Below, piece after piece: positions 43,617-50,130 of a DNA stretch of 50,130 bases. Numbering within the stretch: the first letter of the stretch is position 1; every line of letters starts with the position of its first letter. The DNA comes from Marivita sp. (GTDB taxonomy: Bacteria > Pseudomonadota > Alphaproteobacteria > Rhodobacterales > Rhodobacteraceae), in NCBI RefSeq assembly GCF_022763305.1, contig NZ_JALEGT010000109.1:1-50130 (forward strand), written 5' to 3'. The translations under genes and the position numbers were made by a program. A model generated the notes under the pieces. That model did no database searches, was not told where the DNA came from, and saw nothing but the letters and a program-made list of their open reading frames with translations.

Positions 43617-44054
43617 ATGTCCCGCTTCGATCATACCGCCATCGTCAATTCGCGCCGCCGTCAGCGCAGCCTCGGCCACCACGCGCTGCGGGCCTATGCC
43701 CAGGAACGGGGGCGCTTCTTCAATGTCGTGGACCTGGTGAACAAGCTCGATGCCGAAGCCCGTGCCGACCGACAGGGGCGCACAGCAGACCTGCTCTGCC
43801 GCCTCGACTTCCTGATACTCGACGAGCTCGGCTATCTCCCCTTCGCGCAAACTGGCGGCCAGCTGCTGTTCCATCTCATCAGCCGGCTCTACGAGCGCAC
43901 CTCGATCATCGTGACGACCAATCTCGACTTCGGGGAATGGCCTTCGGTCTTCGGCGACGCGAAGATGACCACTGCGCTGCTCGACCGCCTGACCCATCAC
44001 TGCGACATCGTCGAAACCGGCAACGAGAGCTGGCGCTTCAAGACCCGAGAATGA
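43617..44054 (+). pseudogene. istB: Truncated IS21 helper ATPase IstB
   Basis: Residues from about 34 onward match IstB closely: [23 protein letters not shown], the Walker [77 protein letters not shown]. The first 33 residues do not match, and the Walker A (GTGKTHLA) and the N-terminal domain are gone. The ATG at 43617 with AAAGGAG before it may allow expression of a short protein, but it could not bind ATP normally. Confidence 0.82.
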
Positions 44055-44124
44055 CCGACACTCACGCTCCAAGGGGGTCATTTTTGGACGCCGATAAGGG
44101 GTCAAGATTGTGTGCCGATTGACA
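43617..44124 (+). mobile_element. Remnant of an IS21-family element (right end)
   Basis: The right end is clear. After the istB stop comes a typical IS21 terminal array with GGGTCATTTTTGGACGCCG and the outer end reading TGTCAATCGGCACAC on the minus strand (44124 inward). istA, the left end and the N-terminal part of istB are missing. The left limit is not resolved, somewhere near 43550-43640. A 9-bp inverted repeat, GCTGAACTC-N8-GAGTTCAGC, lies just before 43617 and may mark the junction. Confidence 0.8.
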
Positions 44125-44198
44125 GATAGCGTGCTCAGCAGGGCAAAGGACTCTAGATGAGAGCCTGCTTGAGAGAGGAACCGGAGTCTTTACTGAGA

Positions 44199-44251
44199 AG
44201 AACGGGCATGATACCCGTTCTCTAGTCAAGATCGGGTATGGTGCCCATTCT
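44199..44251. promoter_or_regulatory. Twin palindromic operators upstream of the MerR-like regulator
   Basis: AGAACGGG-N7-CCCGTTCT (44199-44221) is a perfect 8-bp inverted repeat. An imperfect copy, AGATCGGG-N7-CCCATTCT, lies at 44229-44251. The two start exactly 30 bp apart, about three helical turns, and share the spacer pattern YATGRTR. A possible promoter TTGAGA-N16-TACTGA (44169-44196) lies just before. The regulator start at 44266 follows the second copy, so autoregulation by a dimeric DNA-binding protein is likely. Confidence 0.65.
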
Positions 44252-44265
44252 CGGGGAGGGTCCCA

Positions 44266-44784
44266 CTGCGATACGTCCCGACACAAGTGGCGTCCGAACT
44301 AACTGGCCTTTCGACGGATAAACTTCGCGAGTGGACCAGTAGGCGTGCACTGATACCAGCCGATGTCCGACCAAAGAAGAAGGGTTCCCCTGCCAAATTC
44401 ACTTGGCAGACGATTCTAGTGTTGAGAATTGCGGTGCTTCTGCGTGAGAGATTCCATCTTGAACTGCAAGCGCACAGAACATCTTTCATCAATTTGCGGT
44501 CCGATCTGCGAAAGCGATCCTTCATTACATTGTGGGGACATCGGGTGGCTATGACCCCGGACCAATGGACGATCCTTGATGAGGAAGACCTGATAGCACA
44601 AGATGATGCGCTACTGATCCGCCTTGACCCACACTTGCGCGTACTGCGAACTGGGTTTGCGCTCCCTGATGTCGCCGCAGGCCGCGGACAACTCGACCTC
44701 TTTTCTCTGGCGAACCTGCACCGCGCTGAAGGCTCGAAAGCACCAGCCAAAGCAGCTGAGTCTGACCAGAGGCGTTCTGCATGA
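44266..44784 (+). CDS. MerR-like helix-turn-helix regulator of the methyltransferase module
   Basis: No ATG suits this frame. The domain starts at RYVPTQVASELTGLSTDKLREW, so I place the start at CTG 44266, with GGAGG 6 bp upstream (172 residues). GTG 44287 would cut into the helix-turn-helix. Residues 5-55 look like a MerR/excisionase winged helix (LTGLSTDKLREWTSRRALIPADVRPKKKGSPAKFTWQTILVLRIAVLLRERFHLEL). The C-terminal half (ITLWGHRVAMTPDQWTILDEEDLIAQDDALLIRLDP) is unknown. It lies behind twin operators and ahead of the DNA methyltransferase, as a control protein would. Confidence 0.65.
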   Translation: MRYVPTQVASELTGLSTDKLREWTSRRALIPADVRPKKKGSPAKFTWQTILVLRIAVLLRERFHLELQAHRTSFINLRSDLRKRSFITLWGHRVAMTPDQWTILDEEDLIAQDDALLIRLDPHLRVLRTGFALPDVAAGRGQLDLFSLANLHRAEGSKAPAKAAESDQRRSA

Positions 44785-44799
44785 GGGCTGGCGGAAATC

Positions 44800-44854
44800 T
44801 GCCAAAGTCGATTTGGCAAACCCCTTTGTTAAACTTGTTTGTTCCTGTTATGTT
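44800..44854 (+). promoter_or_regulatory. Promoter and palindrome upstream of the methyltransferase
   Basis: TTGTTA (44826-44831) and TATGTT (44849-44854) are 17 bp apart and form a good sigma-70 promoter for the methyltransferase start at 44888. Upstream of it the palindrome TGCCAAA-N5-TTTGGCA occupies 44800-44818. A close copy, TGCCAA-N6-TTGGCA, lies inside the regulator gene at 44391-44408. A hairpin TCTCGC-TTG-GCGAGA follows the -10 at 44854-44868. Confidence 0.5.
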
Positions 44855-44887
44855 CTCGCTTGGCGAGACTTTAGATGAGCAATAGCT

Positions 44888-47800
44888 ATGAGCGCGGAAT
44901 CGATGCAGAATTGGCTGGAGAGGCTCGGCTACAATGCTGAACCTGCCGTCTTGCATCGTCGCGGCGATGACGTTCCCGAAACTCATCCATATGCACTTGA
45001 ACTCAAGACCCTCCTGAGACCGGAAGGTCCAATACGTGCTCACGCGGTCTTTGACGTGGAGGGGGTGCCTACCGTCGTGTTCGTAGGAGAAGATGGAGAT
45101 CCTCTTTCGTCTCAAGCGCTCGACGAAATCCGCAAACGTGTTTGGAATCAAAATCTTGCTACTATAGTCATTGAAATCAAAGGCGACACAGCCCTAGCTG
45201 TGCCTGCCCGAAAGCTGCGTAACGCAGGCCAACAGCTTATCCTTGATGACGCCCGACCGGACGGTCCTTTCTCTGCGCTCGACATAGCCTCTGCCAATGT
45301 CTCCCGGCGCGTTCCCAACTGGTTTGATGTAAAGGCGCGAGTCGACCGAAAGTTGCTCGCGAACCTCTCCGTTGTCGTCTCACAGCTTGCCGATCAGGGC
45401 CTCTCGGGAGCATCGAAGGATCACGATCGCCGTCATCTGGCCGAGCTGCTTATGGGCCAGATTCTGTTCGTCTCCTATTTGGAACATCGCGAGATAGTCG
45501 GCGCCACTTACCGCGATCGCCGCCAAGTCTCTCAACTCCATCATCTGATCGCCGAGAAAGATCGGGCTGGACTCAGAACACTGATTGACGCGCTTCGATC
45601 GGATTTCAATGGCGACTTCATGGGAGATGATCGCCACGATCCCTGGACCAAACTTACGGATGACGGCTTTAACCTGATCAATCGCTTTCTACAGCGCACT
45701 GATATGCGAACCGGCCAAGGTGATTTTTGGAACTACGATTTCAGCTATATTCCGGTCGAGTTACTTTCTGGTCTCTACGAGTCTTTCTTATCGGATGAAC
45801 AGCAGGCTAAGGACGGCGCGTATTACACGCCACGTCACCTTGCTATGCTCGCGGTCGACCAGGCGTTCACGAATTCATCCGACCCACTCTCTGAAACGAT
45901 TTTTGACGGTGCATGCGGCTCCGGCATACTCCTGACCACGGCCTATCGTCGGCTGATCGCGCTGTCAGAAGCACGCGAAGGGCGTCAACTGAGTTTCCGC
46001 GAACGCGCAGACCTGCTCCGAGGTCGTATTTTTGGCGGCGACATCAATTTTATGGCCTGCCGTGTCACAGCGTTCAGTCTCTATTTGTCGCTCCTGGAAG
46101 GCCTAAATCCTGCCGACATCATGGAAGCGCAGGAACGAGAGGGGACGAAACTGCCGTCATTGAACGGCTCAAACCTTACCTATGGTGAGGACGCAGCAGA
46201 CTTTTTCCGCGATGATCATGCTTTCAGCGGTAAGCGCTTCTCGCTCATTATCTCGAATCCGCCATGGGCCGAACCTGAAGGCTCCTCTAAGACGAGCGCA
46301 GACGCTTGGGCAGAACGTGCCGAAGCTCCATTTGTGCGCCGCCAGATAGCCGGCGCGTATGCGTTGCGCGCGATAGACTTTCTGCAGGCGGGGGGGCAAA
46401 TCTGTCTCATCTTGCCAATTGGGCAGTTTCTCGGACCGTCCAGTACGGGGTTCGTTTCGCATCTGCTAGAACAGTATCAGCCGTCACGATTGATCAATTT
46501 TGGTGATCTCCAGGGACTTCTTTTCCCCACTGCAGAGAATACCTGTCATGTCTTCCTTGGCATTGTACGGCCAGAACGGCTTCCGAGCAGAATCCCCTTC
46601 GATGAGAATTTCGAATACTGCGTGCCTAAAGCAGATATGAGTCTTGCTCTTGGCCGGCTGACAATGCAGTCCGCCGACAAACATCATCTTCAAACGCGCT
46701 CAGTGGCGGAAGACCCCCAACTTCTCGTGACTATGATGTGGGGCGATGCAAACGACCTTTCAATTTGGGCGCGTCTGTCCGCACACGGCACATTTTCTGA
46801 TTTCTGGCGCGGACCTCACGAATATCGTCGCTGGATATACCGAAAGGGGATCCATCTAAACGACAGGAGTCGCGAGCCGGTCAACGCCGGACCGCTCCGC
46901 GACAAGCCGTTTATACCGATAGCTGCGCTGAGCGCTGGTTCACCTGTCTTGCACTCAGACTTACTTACATCGTGGCCAAAGGGCCAGGACACTGTTGTCG
47001 GTCTAAACGAGTCGGTGCTGAGTGTATTCGATGGCCCGCGCGTCTTGTTCCCGGATGGGTTTTCTAGGGAGCAGTTAAATGTCCGAGCGGTCTACTATGA
47101 TGGACCCGCAGCTTTTACCCACAGCATCGGCGTGATCTCCGGACCGAAGGAGGACGCTGAACTTCTCAGCTTCGTTGCCGTATATCTACGCTCAAGTCTT
47201 GCGCGCTACTTCCTGATGATGCGTGGCTGGAAGATGCTGTGCGAACGCAATGGTGTTCACCTCAAGGACGTCGAGACGTTTCCGTTCTTTATGCCGGAGA
47301 ATGCTCCCGACGGGGCAGTTGCAGCCGAAGCGCTGTCGAGCGTCTCTCGCCATGTGTCCGAAATCACCGAACTCCCTGAACTTGAACAAAGCGCGCGCTA
47401 TGAAGAATTGAGGCCAAAGCTGGATCGGGCAGTGTTTTCCTATTTTGGCCTTGGCTCCGAGGAGCAGAAGCTTGTCCGTGAAACAGTCGATGTTTTCATG
47501 CCGTCCATCCGGCCACGTGGTTTCAAGAGCCTCGACACACCAGCACAGCACACTGCTCAGCGCAGTGACTTCAAGACTTACGCTCGTGCACTTGCAACAT
47601 CACTTACGGATTGGCGAGCCAAAACGCATGGCAAGGGACGCTTCCACGTCGATGTGGTAACCAGCGATCCTAGGCGAGCTGGTCCATCTGGAATCGTTCG
47701 CATCTCATACAAGGAGAAGCCTACCTCGGCGCCCGTCGTGGAGACGCAAGTAAGCGATGCGCTTGTCCTGCAAACACTCGAGCAATTGCGCATTTCAGGT

Positions 47801-47995
47801 CTGAGAGCCATTCCTCTAGGAGATTCCCTGACGCTGGTCCCGGATGCCCATATCTGGATCGATCAATCGCTTTACCTCGTGCGACCGCTTACCAAACGCA
47901 ACTGGACCATACGGCAAGCACTCCGTGATGCTGAACAAATTGTAAGAACGGTACAAGCCCGCGCTGCATCCGGAAAACGGGGAGTGTCCGCGTGA
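44888..47995 (+). CDS. N6-adenine DNA methyltransferase, large (type IIG/BREX-like architecture)
   Basis: The protein has 1035 residues. Residues 1-130 form an unassigned alpha/beta domain (VPTVVFVGEDGDPL, VWNQNLATIVIEIKGDTALAVPARKL). The methyltransferase core is at about 300-520: DGAYYTPRHLAMLAVD, motif I FDGACGSGILLTTAYRRL and motif IV ISNPPWAEPEGS. Residues about 620-850 look like a target-recognition region. The C-terminal 130 residues end in LYLVRPLTKRNWTIRQALRDAEQIV. It is not a plain type I HsdM. GC content is visibly lower than in the vitamin genes, suggesting separate acquisition. The stop overlaps the nuclease start. Confidence 0.85.
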   Translation: MSAESMQNWLERLGYNAEPAVLHRRGDDVPETHPYALELKTLLRPEGPIRAHAVFDVEGVPTVVFVGEDGDPLSSQALDEIRKRVWNQNLATIVIEIKGDTALAVPARKLRNAGQQLILDDARPDGPFSALDIASANVSRRVPNWFDVKARVDRKLLANLSVVVSQLADQGLSGASKDHDRRHLAELLMGQILFVSYLEHREIVGATYRDRRQVSQLHHLIAEKDRAGLRTLIDALRSDFNGDFMGDDRHDPWTKLTDDGFNLINRFLQRTDMRTGQGDFWNYDFSYIPVELLSGLYESFLSDEQQAKDGAYYTPRHLAMLAVDQAFTNSSDPLSETIFDGACGSGILLTTAYRRLIALSEAREGRQLSFRERADLLRGRIFGGDINFMACRVTAFSLYLSLLEGLNPADIMEAQEREGTKLPSLNGSNLTYGEDAADFFRDDHAFSGKRFSLIISNPPWAEPEGSSKTSADAWAERAEAPFVRRQIAGAYALRAIDFLQAGGQICLILPIGQFLGPSSTGFVSHLLEQYQPSRLINFGDLQGLLFPTAENTCHVFLGIVRPERLPSRIPFDENFEYCVPKADMSLALGRLTMQSADKHHLQTRSVAEDPQLLVTMMWGDANDLSIWARLSAHGTFSDFWRGPHEYRRWIYRKGIHLNDRSREPVNAGPLRDKPFIPIAALSAGSPVLHSDLLTSWPKGQDTVVGLNESVLSVFDGPRVLFPDGFSREQLNVRAVYYDGPAAFTHSIGVISGPKEDAELLSFVAVYLRSSLARYFLMMRGWKMLCERNGVHLKDVETFPFFMPENAPDGAVAAEALSSVSRHVSEITELPELEQSARYEELRPKLDRAVFSYFGLGSEEQKLVRETVDVFMPSIRPRGFKSLDTPAQHTAQRSDFKTYARALATSLTDWRAKTHGKGRFHVDVVTSDPRRAGPSGIVRISYKEKPTSAPVVETQVSDALVLQTLEQLRISGLRAIPLGDSLTLVPDAHIWIDQSLYLVRPLTKRNWTIRQALRDAEQIVRTVQARAASGKRGVSA

Positions 47996-48705
47996 CAGCA
48001 GCCGACGATTGGTTTGCGGCATTCCCCATTCAGCCAGCGACCGAAGCCGTTGAAGCGCTTTGCCAAGCATGGACCGAGTTGGCTGAACGGCCACGGCCTG
48101 ACTTCAACCCCAAAACTAATGAAGCAGCGCTAACGAAGCGACTTAAGGTCTACATAGAAAATTACACAGCACGCGAGCGTGGCCTACTCGGCATGTGGGC
48201 AGCTGAGGATATCATTGGCGAGATAGATCCTGCGACGGGCGCAATGATCGAAGAACGCCGAACCGATATTGTCTATGGCTGGAACGACTCCACCCAGGAT
48301 CTAAAGTTCGTCTTCGAGTTTAAGCGCCTAGGAAGGCAGAAACGACACCGAGACCACTATCTACGCGAAAATGGCTTGGCTCGTTTTGTCACTGGAATTT
48401 ATAGTCGGCGTCAAGCAGTTGCTGCCATGGTTGGTGTTCTTCTTGATCCCGAGCCGGATGTAGTTCCCCCCATTCGGGAAATGCTGAGTCAGGAAGAAAT
48501 GGTCGCCGAACTCAAGCTCCGGCCTGCTGCGGACGGCTTAGCCGTTATCCAACCATCCGCTTTGTTTAGCGCCGCCGACTTCGACACAGAGCATGAGAGA
48601 GACCCCACCTTGGCGCCCTCTCACGGCCACATACGTGTTGCCCATTTCTTTCTGCCGTTCGGGTATCCGACGACGACGAAAAAGCCGAAAGGTCCAAAAG
48701 TATAA
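47992..48705 (+). CDS. Probable PD-(D/E)XK nuclease partner of the methyltransferase
   Basis: The protein has 237 residues from GTG 47992, overlapping the methyltransferase stop by 4 bp. The core RRTDIVYGWNDSTQDLKFVFEFKRLG (residues 84-109) has the PD-(D/E)XK pattern: Asp on a strand (TDIVY), about 15 residues, then E-F-K (FVFEFKRL), with an upstream Glu in NYTARERGLLGMWAAEDIIGEID. An Arg-rich helix RQKRHRDHYLRENGLARFVTGIY follows. Restriction endonucleases of this fold are often this small. No specificity can be read from sequence. It could instead be a repair nuclease. Confidence 0.7.
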   Translation: MTAADDWFAAFPIQPATEAVEALCQAWTELAERPRPDFNPKTNEAALTKRLKVYIENYTARERGLLGMWAAEDIIGEIDPATGAMIEERRTDIVYGWNDSTQDLKFVFEFKRLGRQKRHRDHYLRENGLARFVTGIYSRRQAVAAMVGVLLDPEPDVVPPIREMLSQEEMVAELKLRPAADGLAVIQPSALFSAADFDTEHERDPTLAPSHGHIRVAHFFLPFGYPTTTKKPKGPKV

Positions 48706-48753
48706 CAACAAGGGACCGAGGATGAGGAGCGGGCCGGCGGTAATGGACATTTT

Positions 48754-48800
48754 GTAGGCTTCGTGCTACATAATCAGTAAATCTGTAGCGCGAAGGCTTC
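48754..48800. promoter_or_regulatory. Operator candidate upstream of hipBA
   Basis: Two 16-bp inverted arms, GTAGGCTTCGTGCTAC (48754-48769) and GTAGCGCGAAGGCTTC (48785-48800), match at 13 of 16 positions when one is reversed and complemented. They are 15 bp apart, ending 5 bp before the hipB start. The A+T-rich spacer (TACATAATCAG) could hold the -10 box. HipB-type repressors bind such paired sites. Confidence 0.55.
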
Positions 48801-48805
48801 AAATT

Positions 48806-49141
48806 ATGCCGACTCCACACCATCCCTCTGTTGCCGTGCGACGCACGCTCCGCAAGTTGGGGTCAGACATCCGCGACGCACGACGTCGACGCAAACTGCC
48901 CATGGCGGTCGTGGCAGAACGCGCCTTCACGTCCCGCTCGACCCTTCAGAAGATCGAGGCGGGCGACTCGAACGTCGGAATCGGGATTTACGCCTCTGTT
49001 CTGCAAGCTCTCGGCCTGCTGGATGGCCTTGGCGGCATCGCTGACATCAGCCGTGATGAAATAGGTCAGTCTCTCGCAAGCGCAAACCTACCCCGACGGG
49101 TTCACCTCAAAAACAAGTCAGGGCGGTCCTCCCGTGAGTGA
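48806..49141 (+). CDS. hipB: HipB-like XRE-family antitoxin
   Basis: The protein has 111 residues with an XRE helix-turn-helix: VRRTLRKLGSDIRDARRRRKLPMAVVAERAFTSRSTLQKIEAGDSNVGIGIYASVLQALGLLDGL. The C-terminal tail is polar and basic. It overlaps the HipA start by 8 bp, the usual antitoxin-first order. A paired inverted repeat lies directly upstream. It should bind that operator and neutralise the HipA kinase. Confidence 0.85.
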   Translation: MPTPHHPSVAVRRTLRKLGSDIRDARRRRKLPMAVVAERAFTSRSTLQKIEAGDSNVGIGIYASVLQALGLLDGLGGIADISRDEIGQSLASANLPRRVHLKNKSGRSSRE

Positions 49142-50130
49142 TATAGAAGTTCATATCGATCTTCATGGACAAACCCGACCGATCGGGATCGCCCACGCCA
49201 ACCTAGTTCGCGGGAGCGAAACCGTTGTGTTCGAATATATCGAGGGCTGGCTCAATGACCCTGAGCGCTTCTCAATCGAGCCCGCCCTCGCATTGACACG
49301 CGGCGGCTTTGCACCACCGCAAGGCCAAGCCATTTTCGGATCACTCGGTGACTCAGCCCCGGATACCTGGGGGCGTCGCTTGATGCAGCGTGCGGAGCGT
49401 CGACTCGCTGACCGCGAAGGCAGACAGGTCCACACACTTACGGAAACCAATTACTTGCTCGGCGTAGCTGATGAGACCCGCCTAGGTGCACTGCGCTTTC
49501 GACGCGTGGGCGCAGAAGAGTTCCAAGCTCCCATTCGGGCGGGCGTTCCAGCCGTCATCGAACTCGGCCGCTTGCTACAGGTCACCGAACGCATCCTACG
49601 AGACGAGGAGACCGATGAGGACCTGCAACTAATCTTTGCGCCAGGATCTTCACTCGGAGGCGCGCGCCCTAAGGCGTCGATCATCGACCAACATGGTCAT
49701 CTGTCCATCGCGAAGTTTCCGAAAGAAACGGATGAATACAGCATGGAGACCTGGGAGGAGATCGCGCTTCGGCTTGCCGAACGTGCCGGGATCAACACCC
49801 CCAGTCACGAACTCGTCGAGGTCGCCGGTAAGGCCGTGCTCCTTTCGAGGCGTTTTGACAGGGAGGGCAACAAACGAATTCCGTTCCTTTCCGCCATGTC
49901 TATGACCGGTTCGAGAGATGGGGAACGCGGTAGTTACCCTGAGATCGTCGACGCTTTGGGAGGGCAAGGCGCGCATGCAAAGACGGATGCCGCTGAGCTC
50001 TACAGGCGCGTTGCTTACTGTGTTCTGATCTCGAACGTGGACGACCATCTCCGTAATCATGGGTTCCTATGGGCGGGAAGGGTGGGCTGGACACTCTCGC
50101 CAGCTTACGACTTGAATCCAACGCCAGTCG
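49134..50130 (+). CDS. hipA: HipA-like kinase toxin, cut by the window end
   Basis: The frame opens at GTG 49134 and runs past the end, so about 332 residues are visible of about 430. The N-terminal subdomain has ALTRGGFAPPQGQAIFGSLGDSAPDTWGRRLM. The Gly-rich loop is APGSSLGGARPKASI. The catalytic loop is SNVDDHLRNHGFLW and the metal site is SPAYDLNP. HipA phosphorylates a translation factor (GltX in E. coli). All kinase motifs seen are intact, so the pair is probably active. Confidence 0.88.
   Translation, partial: MSDIEVHIDLHGQTRPIGIAHANLVRGSETVVFEYIEGWLNDPERFSIEPALALTRGGFAPPQGQAIFGSLGDSAPDTWGRRLMQRAERRLADREGRQVHTLTETNYLLGVADETRLGALRFRRVGAEEFQAPIRAGVPAVIELGRLLQVTERILRDEETDEDLQLIFAPGSSLGGARPKASIIDQHGHLSIAKFPKETDEYSMETWEEIALRLAERAGINTPSHELVEVAGKAVLLSRRFDREGNKRIPFLSAMSMTGSRDGERGSYPEIVDALGGQGAHAKTDAAELYRRVAYCVLISNVDDHLRNHGFLWAGRVGWTLSPAYDLNPTPV

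Overview
The window reads as high-GC alphaproteobacterial DNA, most likely from the Rhodobacterales (Rhodobacter/Roseobacter/Paracoccus group). This placement rests on protein resemblance, codon use and gene order and was not tested by a search. The layout suggests a conjugative plasmid, chromid or integrative element that also carries B-vitamin genes. No rRNA, tRNA, CRISPR array or replication-initiator gene was seen.

Region 1 (1-4.4 kb): the 3' end of an acyl-CoA dehydrogenase-like gene, a biotin transporter (bioY), an MBL-fold hydrolase followed by a strong terminator, small secreted or hypothetical proteins, and an XRE regulator with palindromic operator candidates. Region 2 (4.4-15.7 kb): a complete VirB-type T4SS operon on the + strand, in the order virB1-like, B2, B3, B4, a 55-aa lipoprotein, a second lytic transglycosylase, B5, B8, B9, B10, B11, a DUF4177-like protein, a secreted protein and B6. 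Region 3 (15.9-16.8 kb): a HicA-like small protein with a Cys cluster, overlapping a helix-turn-helix partner. Region 4 (16.9-22.4 kb, - strand): relaxosome accessory protein, VirD2-like relaxase and VirD4 coupling protein, with a hairpin-rich stretch upstream that is the best oriT candidate. Region 5 (22.4-32 kb, - strand): a plasmid-type anti-restriction block (ArdC, DUF3768, a long ParB-like protein, a hypothetical protein, DUF6927 and a methyltransferase/Strawberry-notch-type helicase). The helicase is cut at its 3' end by an IS3-family element.

Region 6 (32.4-43.5 kb): vitamin metabolism. It holds a Dabb protein, a decayed pabB, nadABC, panBC, an HPP-CBS membrane protein and two convergent thiamine operons. 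Each thiamine operon is headed by its own TPP riboswitch: nudix-thiD on +, and thiC-thiM-thiE on -. The thiC here has lost about 400 central codons in frame, so the thiamine genes look geared to salvage rather than de novo pyrimidine synthesis.

Region 7 (43.5-50.1 kb): an IS21 relic, then a lower-GC module. It comprises a MerR-like regulator behind twin operators, a 1035-aa N6-adenine DNA methyltransferase and an overlapping gene for a likely PD-(D/E)XK nuclease, followed by a HipB/HipA pair that runs off the window. This methyltransferase-nuclease-regulator unit is the strongest candidate here for a little-described defence system. Second are the HicA-like Cys-cluster pair and a lytic transglycosylase that appears fused to a VirB5-type C-terminal tail.
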